DNA of 33,183 nt, taken from Actinomycetota bacterium (GTDB taxonomy: Bacteria; Actinomycetota; Humimicrobiia; Humimicrobiales; Humimicrobiaceae). The notes below the pieces were generated by a model. That model made no database searches, had not been told where the DNA came from, and saw only the letters and a list, made by a program, of their open reading frames with translations. Below, piece by piece: positions 26,301-33,062 of the stretch (within the stretch, counting starts at the first letter, position 1; every line of letters begins with the position of its first letter). The stretch lies in the NCBI GenBank assembly GCA_016870615.1, contig VGAZ01000011.1, positions 1 to 33,183 on the forward strand. The letters are read 5' to 3'. The position numbers were made by a program, and so were the translations under genes.

Positions 26301-27052
26301 CGTGGATTGCGCTGCAGGCCACGCATAATAATAAATCATATTCAGGGGCTGTTTATGCAGTAAGAGGCATGCAGTACCGGGTAGATGTCTCTTTTGTGCC
26401 TGTACCCAAAGATGAGGACCTTGTGAATGGGCAGTCAGGTATATCAGGCAAGGTTACTCCATATGTTGTATGCGCTGAAATGCCAGGCACAGTTTTTAAT
26501 CCCGGATATAAAGTTGAAGCAATTTATGGCACATTTAAACTGGATCTTTTTACAATGATACAGAACTCCCATATGATGTATATTGATGTATCAGTGGTTC
26601 CCGATTACTGGATATTAACGGATGTCAGCGGGTCATGGAACCCTGCAGGCCTTCTTGCAATTGGCGCGGGCCAGCTTGCTGAAAAGGTAATTTGCGCAAT
26701 AATACCGCTTAGCATTGATTTAAAAGTTAAGGGACATAGCTTAAATAAAACAAAAACATGGATTAAAAAAATCTCTATAATTTCTGGTGGCGCTGAAATT
26801 TATACTTCTTATCCAGATGCGATAAATAAATATGTTTTTAACCCTAACCTGCCTGTTAATTTAAATGATTGCATAGTCAAGCTCTATCTGAAAGTTGAAC
26901 CTGAAGGCACAGGGCTAAATCCTGCTGCAGGGTGGGGAATGGACAGGGTGCTTATTGTCTGGAATCCGGGAAATAAAAAATTTGAGAAAATAGGGCAGTA
27001 TATAGTGATAAACCGGGACGGTTATCTGGATGGAATATATATGGATTACTGA
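23336..27052 (+). CDS. Large secreted protein: Cu-amine-oxidase-N domain, CARDB repeats, carboxypeptidase-regulatory-like domains
   Basis: A 1238-residue secreted or surface protein of unknown role. A signal peptide (VLPFLCIFISILLLFSLAG) is followed by a Cys. Residues about 35-150 resemble the copper amine oxidase N-terminal domain common in anaerobic Firmicutes, including VIVLPAQEVLAAMGAEV and APYSLMAEAF. Four CARDB-like modules follow, each ending in a D/E-rich turn with paired Asn: FPDYMSTDTNLSNN, VDPGQLLYEHDRSNN, IDPEGKLSGDDRSDNN and IDPSNLVEESNEDNNN. About three carboxypeptidase-regulatory-like modules come next (LTDSEGLCTFFHVPFGP, YTNSQGWYELRLAAGTY, NTDLNGDYYVEVPLP). The C-terminal 185 residues are unrecognised, without a sortase or S-layer anchor. 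The open frame begins at TTG 23324, but ATG 23336 starts the signal peptide. Degenerate MITE ends flank the gene. Confidence 0.8.
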   Translation: MNKRNIVLPFLCIFISILLLFSLAGPGCAGSKDKFKILKADVFINGQKLETTLKPRLVNDVIVLPAQEVLAAMGAEVFYDEETQMLEAFKEDVHIAMYADADYASVNNMIRMLEAPLKLIEGQIMAPYSLMAEAFDCKVSGDEASGEIQIYTEPGFFDELSKSEIDFSVSASDIRFIDRSTGSNMEFIKIGNTFQINFKVFKNPGNSTGGAKAKLVLDGFHIDTIPFFIDKHNSYVFVSTNYTIPLNRYGSLAPDEIKNSVFSVEIFPDYMSTDTNLSNNKAEVSFNIKGIERKTNEVGSSYILDSIKAGFELTHNMARPGNFLPLISYIKGTGIKTILNYFVNGELISENFNSTSSPQTPVSHSRNYFVPYNYVGLINYEVQLDNGEYKFMPVPVAPYKYSVLPGSIRWQHKNSTKNYAPGTNLFLNALIMRDNKNDFTGPLRVYFLVNGELSPPVKVNPPSGTTPYLGDASYSYKVPQDAPPVLDVTVFVDPGQLLYEHDRSNNTYSVSIPETIEGSSGNDISISSNDLVIAPSYILPGQWIQLIATIKNNSKNYPDKGVRVIFKVNGEIIANGDYTYLTSDFRPGQGRTIYRMWKAPENFRGSIIFTVEIDPEGKLSGDDRSDNNASTETTVAKPDLSVEEKSLMPTDRLISGRHGTLKARINNFGPIEAENVHVVFYIDGQEAGRNIIDIMPAYSSFDVFAGITVPAFTSQADNRSIEGVTGYKNPTVEKKQISYSVTIDPSNLVEESNEDNNNAGPKELEVYVPSTKGTVHIKVTDLNHNAIENSEVVISAQNESASALTDSEGLCTFFHVPFGPFEATASKTGYRANATFDEYLHPGNIYQYAQIYLDNRSAITGHISTTSGAKLEGVKISANNSNEQIYTNSQGWYELRLAAGTYTINYLKAGYRPETINLTVGAGQDIVRDMTMQTTDKVYISGSAYDENGAILKNFQVKVVNDSKNVIATANTDLNGDYYVEVPLPVHETWIALQATHNNKSYSGAVYAVRGMQYRVDVSFVPVPKDEDLVNGQSGISGKVTPYVVCAEMPGTVFNPGYKVEAIYGTFKLDLFTMIQNSHMMYIDVSVVPDYWILTDVSGSWNPAGLLAIGAGQLAEKVICAIIPLSIDLKVKGHSLNKTKTWIKKISIISGGAEIYTSYPDAINKYVFNPNLPVNLNDCIVKLYLKVEPEGTGLNPAAGWGMDRVLIVWNPGNKKFEKIGQYIVINRDGYLDGIYMDY

Positions 27053-27131
27053 GCTGTAAATAATATTGATTTGCCCCTGAAGTTTCCAGTTTATTTTCAT
27101 TTAAAGTTTAATTTATCTGCGGAGAGGTCTG

Positions 27132-27340
27132 TCATTTCCTGTAAAGATGGCCCTACCCTAAAAAGATGCCTCAGAAGCAATTAGGGAACCATAGTAGATA
27201 AAAAAAGGCGCAAACCAGATACCTTTTTCTGGATTTATTCTTCACTGATTCTGCCCAGGGCTCAAAAGCATTAAATCATTACCCAGTCTCCAAAATTATC
27301 ATCTTTTCAAGCGGGATGTGCCAGTCATGCAGGATTAAAA
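27132..27340 (+). pseudogene. Decayed duplicate fragment of the beta-CASP nuclease gene
   Basis: Translation of 27226-27340 gives LFFTDSAQGSKALNH, then PVSKIIIFSSGMC, and so on. It aligns without gaps to the intact gene's LFFTDSVQDSIALNH, PVPKVIISSSGMC over 38 residues (25 identical by my count). Upstream, in another frame, 27132 onward reads SFPVKMALP, a stop, then KDASEAIR, matching SFPVYVDSPLATEATR. A stop, a frameshift and a small deletion make it non-functional. It corresponds to about 22517-22770 of the intact gene and is in the same orientation. The rest of the duplicate is missing or too decayed to see. Confidence 0.75.
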
Positions 27341-27420
27341 AAACAGGGGTGCTATGTTTATTTAACTTGCAAAAGATTATGCCAGAGAAAATGATATAAA
27401 TCTAAATTTTAAATGATTTT

Positions 27421-27442
27421 TATCCCGGAATTTTAGATACTA
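27421..27442. repeat. Degenerate copy of the MITE terminal repeat (right orientation)
   Basis: The 22 bases starting TATCCCGGAATTTTAGATAC match the right end of the 20854-21068 element at 19 positions. It is the inverted partner, also imperfect, of the copy at 23203-23231. Together they enclose about 4.2 kb holding the large surface-protein gene and the beta-CASP fragment. Confidence 0.65.
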
Positions 27443-27559
27443 TCACAAAAAGGGCAAATATGATTTTATTAGTAAAAAATGTTAACATGAGAGTAAACTG
27501 CTAAAAAGAGGACAAATAATGCGCCTTTATTCACCCAATTTATATTGGATAATTAAATT

Positions 27560-27590
27560 TTCACAAAATTAAATAAAAATAATATATGAT
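27560..27590 (+). promoter_or_regulatory. Candidate promoter for the DUF2294 gene
   Basis: TTCACA (27560-27565) is followed by TATATG (27583-27588, 17-bp spacer) or TATGAT (27585-27590, 19-bp spacer), about 45 bp upstream of the DUF2294 start. AT-richness lowers confidence. Confidence 0.3.
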
Positions 27591-27635
27591 ACATTAAATA
27601 ATTTAAATATTATCAGATTAATGCAGGAGAAAAAT

Positions 27636-28013
27636 ATGGCAAGTATTACTATTGGCCAAATGGAAGCCCAGATAAGTGCAGCAATTATTAATTTTGAAAA
27701 AGAATACATGGGGCGGGGCCCTAAAGAAATAAAAACATATATAATAAAAGATATGATTTTTATAAGGTTAAAGGGAGTTTTAACACCAGCAGAAGAGCAA
27801 CTGGCAAAAACAGATGATGGAGCCAATCTAATAAAAAGAATTCGCGTGCAATTGCTGGAAAGTGCAAAAGTTTTATTAAACAGCATAATCAGGGAAATTA
27901 CAGGCTGCACAGTATTAAGCCTTCATTCGGATATAAGCACAAAGACTGGTGAGAGAATTATTGTTTTTACTTTAAATGAAGATCTTGAAGAAGATTTAAT
28001 AGCAAGCCGGTGA
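27636..28013 (+). CDS. DUF2294 family protein
   Basis: A 125-residue soluble protein matching DUF2294 across its length: an N-terminal amphipathic helix (QMEAQISAAIINFEKEYMG), then RGPKEIKTYIIKDMIFIRLK, GVLTPAEEQLAKTDDGANLI, the central helix to IIREITGCTVLSLHSD, and ISTKTGERIIVFTLNEDLEE at the C-terminus. The biochemical role of the family is not established. There is no signal peptide or membrane helix. ATG 27636 is chosen over the in-frame ATG at 27621 because GGAG lies at 27625-27628 with good spacing. It stands alone between a decayed region upstream and the DUF4914 gene 216 bp downstream. Confidence 0.85.
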   Translation: MASITIGQMEAQISAAIINFEKEYMGRGPKEIKTYIIKDMIFIRLKGVLTPAEEQLAKTDDGANLIKRIRVQLLESAKVLLNSIIREITGCTVLSLHSDISTKTGERIIVFTLNEDLEEDLIASR

Positions 28014-28105
28014 CTATAATATGCCCTTTAAAAATAAAAAAAATTATTTACTTTTAAAAATTAATTTCTTTTATTATAATATGCAAGATTGAATTGAAAT
28101 TGGAA

Positions 28106-28203
28106 GACTAAATAAAAACCCGTTTTGGGTTGTTTGATAGTAAGCCAACACAAATCTTTTAGTCCGTTTTAAGAATAAAAGCGGGCGGAAGAGAATGTGT
28201 TGG
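28106..28203 (+). ncRNA. Candidate structured 5' leader of the DUF4914 gene
   Basis: Several stems nest or compete in under 100 bp. GACTAAA (28106-28112) pairs with TTTAGTC (28158-28164) and encloses the hairpin AACCC/GGGTT (28117-28131). GTCCGTTTT (28162-28170) pairs with AAAGCGGGC (28178-28186) around a 7-base loop and overlaps the right arm of the first stem, so the two are partly exclusive. CCAACACA (28145-28152) pairs with TGTGTTGG (28196-28203) and encloses the second hairpin, 14 bases before the Shine-Dalgarno. This mutually exclusive arrangement is typical of regulatory leaders. It matches no riboswitch class I recognise, and no ligand can be suggested. Confidence 0.4.
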
Positions 28204-28229
28204 TTTTTTATTTTACAGGAGGTAAAAAA

Positions 28230-30098
28230 ATGGAATGGGCAAAATGGGATATTGCAACTGAAGTAAAAGAATTATTGGATAAATCCCCCAATGTAAATAT
28301 TTTGAGAAACAGGGAAGAGGTGATTGATCTTGCTTTAAAAAATAAAGAAAATAAAGTTTTTGTTGTTGACTATAAAATAGATAGCAGCTCCAAAGATGAG
28401 GCGGTGGTAACCAGGTGTAAAAACGGCTTTGTCATTAACTATCTTGAAAAATATATGAGAAGAAGAGATCCGGACTGCACAGTTATTGGAGATAATAAAG
28501 ATACAGATAAAGTTAAATTTAAAGATATTTTCAACAAAGATTTTGAGCAAACCAGGTTAGAAACTTTTGAATGGCTAAAAAAGCAGGCCCTTGCTGTACT
28601 TCCAATAAAAGTTGGAGGGGATTTGACCGGGTATCACGGCTTGTTAATTGCTCCGGATAATGCAGGTTTTTTTATTGGCGGTTTAGCTGATTTGCAGGGT
28701 ATTGCTGATTTGGAAAAAATGGAAACTGGCTTCAAGCCTATGGCTATAATTTACCTGGCGCCGCCATTCAGGCATACTCATTTTAATGGAAAACAACTTG
28801 TGGTTCATAATCGCTGTGAAAAAGTGCATGAAATATTTTCCTATAATCTATATCCCGGTCCAAGCGCAAAAAAAGGAATATTTGGTGTGCTTTTACAAAT
28901 TGGAGAAAACGAAAACTGGCTGACACTGCATGGCTCTTGTGTGCAGGCGGAAACACCGTATGAAAACATCACTACTATTTTCCATGAAGGTGCAAGCGGG
29001 GGTGGCAAAAGTGAAATGCTTGAATATGCTCACAGAGAGCATGATGGAAGACTGCTTCTTGGAAAAAACAAAGTAACAGGCAAGGAAATATTATTAAGGC
29101 TTACTCAGTCTTGTTTACTGAAGCCGGTTGCAGATGATATGGCATTAGCTCTTCCCTCGTTTCAAAAAGACAGTAAAAAATTAAATGTTTCAGATGCTGA
29201 ACAGGCCTGGTTTATCAGGCTAAATCATATAAGTGAATATGGCACAGATCCAAACCTGGAGAGTATCTGCATTAAACCAAAAGAACCACTAATTTTTTTA
29301 AATCTTTATGGCGTTCCTGATTCGACCTGCCTTATATGGGAACATACAGAAGATGAACCTGGAAAGCCGTGCCCCAATCCCAGGGTCATTATTCCCCGTA
29401 AATTTATACCCAATACAATCGACGGGCCGGTTGAAGTAGATTACAGAAGTTTTGGTATCAGGACGCCGATGTGTATAAAAGAAAAGCCGACTTACGGAAT
29501 TATAGGTATTTTTCACGTCCTGCCGCCCGCATTAGCATGGCTTTGGAGGCTTGTTGCCCCGCGCGGAGATTCAAATCCCAGCATAATAGATACATTCGAA
29601 ATGATAAGCGAAGGGGTGGGTTCCTACTGGCCATTTGCTACAGGAAAATATACAAATCATGCAAATCTTTTGCTGAAGCAGATAGTTGAGACTGCTGACA
29701 CAAGATATCTTTTGTTTCCGAACCAGTATATAGGGGCATGGAGTGTTGGTTTTATGCCGCAATGGATCTCAAGGGAATATATAGCCAGGCGCGGAGCAGC
29801 AAAATTCCGCCCCGAACACCTGGAATATGCGCGTTGTCCGCTTCTTGGGTTTGTTCCATCAATGATGCAGCTTGAAGGAGAAAAAATCCCGGAATATTTT
29901 TTTAGAACTGAAATGCAAAAAGAAGTGGGCCAGGAAGCTTATGATAAAGGTTCAGAGATTTTGAATACTTTTTTTAAGAAAGAATTAAAAAAATATTTAA
30001 GCCCGGAAATCAGCCCTTTAGGCAAAGCAATAATAAATTGCTGCTTAGATGATGGCAGCATTAAGGATTATTTAGAATTAATACCATTCGGGTGGTAA
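28230..30098 (+). CDS. DUF4914 family protein with HPr kinase/PEPCK-like P-loop
   Basis: The 622-residue cytoplasmic protein belongs to the DUF4914 family by overall sequence. A P-loop EGASGGGKSEMLEYA (Gly254 to Lys260-Ser261) resembles the GxxGxGKSE motif of HPr kinase/phosphorylase and the GLSGTGKTTL of ATP-dependent PEPCK. About 50 residues later VADDMALALPSF resembles their metal-binding acidic motif. This suggests a nucleotide-dependent kinase or phosphotransferase of unknown substrate (inference). Other conserved-looking blocks are YLAPPFRHTHFNGKQLVVHN, NWLTLHGSCVQAE and FEMISEGVGSYWPFATGKY. The CAGGAGGT site at 28216-28223 fixes the start at ATG 28230; a GTG at 28197 is in frame but lies in the leader. 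It is preceded by a structured leader and followed by purC after about 100 bp. Confidence 0.82.
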   Translation: MEWAKWDIATEVKELLDKSPNVNILRNREEVIDLALKNKENKVFVVDYKIDSSSKDEAVVTRCKNGFVINYLEKYMRRRDPDCTVIGDNKDTDKVKFKDIFNKDFEQTRLETFEWLKKQALAVLPIKVGGDLTGYHGLLIAPDNAGFFIGGLADLQGIADLEKMETGFKPMAIIYLAPPFRHTHFNGKQLVVHNRCEKVHEIFSYNLYPGPSAKKGIFGVLLQIGENENWLTLHGSCVQAETPYENITTIFHEGASGGGKSEMLEYAHREHDGRLLLGKNKVTGKEILLRLTQSCLLKPVADDMALALPSFQKDSKKLNVSDAEQAWFIRLNHISEYGTDPNLESICIKPKEPLIFLNLYGVPDSTCLIWEHTEDEPGKPCPNPRVIIPRKFIPNTIDGPVEVDYRSFGIRTPMCIKEKPTYGIIGIFHVLPPALAWLWRLVAPRGDSNPSIIDTFEMISEGVGSYWPFATGKYTNHANLLLKQIVETADTRYLLFPNQYIGAWSVGFMPQWISREYIARRGAAKFRPEHLEYARCPLLGFVPSMMQLEGEKIPEYFFRTEMQKEVGQEAYDKGSEILNTFFKKELKKYLSPEISPLGKAIINCCLDDGSIKDYLELIPFGW

Positions 30099-30199
30099 GA
30101 CCGGAAAAATTATATTTATAAAAATAACAAGATTTAAGGAAAACATGATTTCTATACAGTTTTATGCATTTAATTTAAATGAAGGGAAGGATTGTAAAA

Positions 30200-31093
30200 A
30201 TGAAGGACAATACTATTCTAACCACTGATTTAACAGATGTAAAACTATTAAAGAGGGGCAAAGTCAGGGATATTTATGATTTAGGGGATGCCCTATTGAT
30301 TGTTTCTACTGACAGGATATCATGTTTTGATGTTGTGCTGCCCACCGGTATTCCAAATAAAGGGGTAGTGCTAAACAGGCTATCAGTCTTCTGGTTTGAT
30401 TTTACAAAAGATATTATTGATAATCACCTGATAACTGATGATGTCAATAAATTTCCCGGGCAATTACATCCGTTTAAAAAAATACTTAATGGCAGGTCAA
30501 TGCTGGTAAAAAAAGCAGAACCCATACCAATAGAATGTGTTGTAAGGGGATATATTGCAGGTTCAGCATGGGATGAATATAAAAATAATCAAACTGTAGC
30601 TGGAATAAAATTAGGAAAAGGCTTATATAAATACAGCAGGTTACCGGAGCCTATTTTTACACCTTCGACAAAAGAAGACAAAGGCCACGATATAAATGTT
30701 TCATATGAGTATATCATCAGTAATTTTGGATCAGAAATTGCCCGGAGATTAAAAGATATAAGTATCAAACTATATAATAAGGCAAGTGATTTTGCTGAAA
30801 AAAAAGGCATAATTATTGCTGATACAAAATTCGAGTTTGGCTTTTTTAATAATGATATTGTTTTAATTGATGAAGCCTTTACTCCGGACTCTTCAAGGTT
30901 TTGGAGCAAGAAAGACTATCTTCAAGACAGGGCTCCTGAAAACTTTGACAAACAATTTGTAAGGGATTACCTGGAGGCGCTTGGCTGGAACAAGACCCCG
31001 CCCGCTCCTTCATTGCCTGGCTATATTGTTAATAAAACTGCTGAAAAGTATATCCAGATTCTAAAATATATTTTAGACAAAGCCCCTGTATAA
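30200..31093 (+). CDS. purC: Phosphoribosylaminoimidazole-succinocarboxamide synthase
   Basis: Joins CAIR with aspartate using ATP to give SAICAR in purine synthesis. The 297-residue length fits the longer, yeast-like SAICAR synthetase form. Motifs are LLKRGKVRDIYDLG, STDRISCFDVVLPTGIPNKG, IECVVRGYIAGSAWDEYK, EPIFTPSTKEDKGHD, IADTKFEFGF and LIDEAFTPDSSRFW. ATG 30200 is favoured over the in-frame ATG at 30179 because GGGAAGGA precedes it by eight bases. The gene looks intact. It is directly followed by a remnant of purE, whose product makes the PurC substrate, so the purine pair was probably an operon that has decayed at its second gene. Confidence 0.95.
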   Translation: MKDNTILTTDLTDVKLLKRGKVRDIYDLGDALLIVSTDRISCFDVVLPTGIPNKGVVLNRLSVFWFDFTKDIIDNHLITDDVNKFPGQLHPFKKILNGRSMLVKKAEPIPIECVVRGYIAGSAWDEYKNNQTVAGIKLGKGLYKYSRLPEPIFTPSTKEDKGHDINVSYEYIISNFGSEIARRLKDISIKLYNKASDFAEKKGIIIADTKFEFGFFNNDIVLIDEAFTPDSSRFWSKKDYLQDRAPENFDKQFVRDYLEALGWNKTPPAPSLPGYIVNKTAEKYIQILKYILDKAPV

Positions 31094-31139
31094 ACTTTGT
31101 TAATCTTATTTAATTTTATTAAACATTTTTTAACTAATA

Positions 31140-31397
31140 ATGAAGAATGAATGTTGTATTATCTGGCATGAGGAAAATGGGGCATATAACGATAATTACA
31201 ACAAAGCTTTTTCAATTTTACAGATGCCTGCAGGAGTTCCTGTTGCTACAGTTGCTCTTAATGGTGCAAAAAATGCAGCAATACTTGCGTTGCAAATTGT
31301 ATCTGCAATGGACGTTTCAATACAGAATAAAATCATTCAGTATAAACAGGAACTTAAAAAACAGGTATTGTCAAAATCAAAAAAAATAAAAGTTTAA
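31140..31397 (+). pseudogene. purE: purE remnant with central deletion
   Basis: The 85-codon frame ends with LQMPAGVPVATVALNGAKNA and about 40 further residues that match the C-terminus of N5-carboxyaminoimidazole ribonucleotide mutase (PurE). The first 25 or so codons (CCIIWHEENGAYND, then NKAFSIL) faintly resemble the PurE N-terminal strand and helix. The roughly 75 residues between, which include the SAHRTP and substrate-binding GGAAHLPGM region, are absent. The PurE active site is therefore lost. The C-terminal part is in one clean frame, so the deletion is probably recent. An overlapping 80-codon frame at 31147 is a shadow. A functional purE may exist elsewhere in the genome. Confidence 0.75.
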
Positions 31398-31398
31398 A

Positions 31399-32093
31399 AT
31401 GAAAAAGTATTTAACTGTTTTAGCGTCATTTATAATAATGCTCGCATAGGCAGCATTTATGCATGGAGCATAATTGCATCTGAATTAATCGAAAAATATA
31501 AGTTTTCTACTTTCCAGACCCAGGTAATATTTGGATCAGTAATTGCTGTATTTCCTATTACTATGATTTTAGCCGGGCGATTAAGTAAAAAAATCAGTTA
31601 CAAATATTTCGGGTATATTTCAGGATTACTATTTTTCACAGGGTACTTTACTGCTGGCAATTCCCGGGGTAATTTTGCAATAATTTTTCTGGGTATTGCA
31701 AACTTTACAGGCAGGCTTCTTTGGGGTTTTTTAAGTGATTATATTGGCGCAGGGTTATGCATATTTTTAGCCCTTATTTTTCAGGCGATATCAATTATAT
31801 TATTAAATGTAATAGCATTATCAGTTACTTCTTATTTAATTCTTGCACTGCTGATAGGGCTGGGTTTTGGGGGAAATTTTGTTCTTTTTGCAAAAGAGAC
31901 GGCACATGTATTTGGAATAAGCAGCCTGGGCATTATTTACCCATATATATTTTTGGGGTATGCAATAGCCGGTATTATAGGTCCGCTAAGCGGTGGATTT
32001 CTTTTTGATATCTCAGGCACATTTTTTTGGCCTGTTTTAATTGCAAGCATAATGAGCTTTGCAGGAAGCTTACTTTTTTTAAAACAGTATAAT
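31399..32093 (+). pseudogene. MFS transporter remnant (OFA oxalate/formate antiporter-like), frameshifted and internally deleted
   Basis: The ATG at 31399 starts MKKYLTVLASFIIMLA, a typical first transmembrane helix, then hits TAG. From 31449 a different frame continues GSIYAWSIIASELIEKY and FSTFQTQVIFGSVIAVFPIT, the classic OFA-family N-terminal signature, showing a frameshift near 31446-31449. After about three helices the sequence jumps to IANFTGRLLWGFLSDYIG and FGISSLGIIYPYIFLGYAIA, which belong to the loop 8-9 region and C-terminal helices of this family. The middle helices (about TM4-TM7) are missing. It cannot be a working transporter. The frame continues without a stop into the Sua5 domain. 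Confidence 0.75.
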
Positions 32094-33062
32094 ATCTTAA
32101 AAATAATAAAGAAATCCAATAACATTGGTATAGCTGCTAAATTCATTAAAGAAGGAAAATTAGTAGCATTTCCCACAGAGACTGTATATGGGCTTGGAGC
32201 AAATGCCCTAAACCCTGTGGCTGTAGCTAAAATTTTTGATGTGAAGGAAAGGCCCTCATTTGATCCTTTAATAGTCCATATTGCTGATTTAAGCGAATTA
32301 AAAAATCTTGTTATATGCGAAGATGATGTAGTTTATAGATTGGCAGAAAAATTTTGGCCCGGGCCGTTGACAATGGTTTTGCCCAAAAGCAGTATTATCC
32401 CGGACATTGTTACTTCAGGCCTGCCCACTGTAGGTATCAGGATGCCAAACAATAAAATAGCCCTGGATTTGATAAAAAAATCAGGATGTCCTATTGCTGC
32501 GCCAAGCGCAAATAAGTTTGGCAGGATAAGCCCGACAACAGCTTTGCACGTAAGAAAACAATTAGCAGATTTAGACTATATTCTTGAAGGCGGTAAAACT
32601 ACTGTAGGAATTGAATCAACAATAATCAGGCTTACTCAAAATGGTTTTCAAATCCTTCGCAGTGGCATTATTACACAAGAAGAAATAGAGACTATTGTTC
32701 CATTTGATAATACTGCCGAAATTGAAAGCATGTCTGCCCCGGGAATGTTAAAATCGCATTACAGCCCCAAAAAGAAGTTATTCATAGCAGATGATAAAAC
32801 ATTAAACATAGATAAATCCAAAGCAGGACTGATATCATTTTCAGGAGAATTAGAGAATGGATACTGCAAAGTAATAAGAGTTTCAGAAAAAAAAGATTTA
32901 AAGGATTATGCTGTAAATATGTTTGAAGCAATGCATTTTTTTGAAGATGATAAAGAAATTGAAACAATAATAGCTGAACCTGTTGATGAAATTGGAATAG
33001 GAAAAGCTATTATGGATAGATTAAAAAAAGCTGAACAGGCGCATCTGGCAGGTTGTGTATGA
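31563..33062 (+). CDS. Threonylcarbamoyl-AMP synthase (Sua5/TsaC) fused in frame to an MFS remnant
   Basis: The C-terminal 320 or so residues form a complete Sua5-type enzyme making threonylcarbamoyl-AMP for the t6A modification of tRNA. Visible are LVAFPTETVYGLGANAL, KERPSFDPLIVHI, FWPGPLTMVLP, VGIRMPNN, APSANKFGRISPTTA and VGIESTIIRL. The Sua5 linker and C-terminal domain begin at APGMLKSHYSP. The N-terminal 175 residues are MFS transmembrane helices. Near the expected Sua5 start there is no ATG, GTG or TTG; the nearest in-frame ATG is 32052, still inside the last MFS helix and without a Shine-Dalgarno sequence. The enzyme would therefore be made as a membrane-tethered fusion, from 32052, or from a rare start. 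A sequencing or assembly error is another explanation. Confidence 0.8.
   Translation: MILAGRLSKKISYKYFGYISGLLFFTGYFTAGNSRGNFAIIFLGIANFTGRLLWGFLSDYIGAGLCIFLALIFQAISIILLNVIALSVTSYLILALLIGLGFGGNFVLFAKETAHVFGISSLGIIYPYIFLGYAIAGIIGPLSGGFLFDISGTFFWPVLIASIMSFAGSLLFLKQYNILKIIKKSNNIGIAAKFIKEGKLVAFPTETVYGLGANALNPVAVAKIFDVKERPSFDPLIVHIADLSELKNLVICEDDVVYRLAEKFWPGPLTMVLPKSSIIPDIVTSGLPTVGIRMPNNKIALDLIKKSGCPIAAPSANKFGRISPTTALHVRKQLADLDYILEGGKTTVGIESTIIRLTQNGFQILRSGIITQEEIETIVPFDNTAEIESMSAPGMLKSHYSPKKKLFIADDKTLNIDKSKAGLISFSGELENGYCKVIRVSEKKDLKDYAVNMFEAMHFFEDDKEIETIIAEPVDEIGIGKAIMDRLKKAEQAHLAGCV

Larger units (their letters stand above)
27053..27635. other. Gene-poor 583-bp intergenic region
   Basis: No intact gene is visible. 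It contains a decayed fragment of the beta-CASP gene (27132-27340), a MITE-type terminal repeat (27421-27442) and a possible promoter for the DUF2294 gene (27560-27590). The rest is AT-rich sequence in which I see nothing further. Confidence 0.7.

Noticed and set aside
31147-31389. 80-codon reading frame overlapping the purE remnant
   Set aside because: The other frame carries the clear PurE C-terminal motif; this one is a leucine-rich shadow with no recognisable motif.
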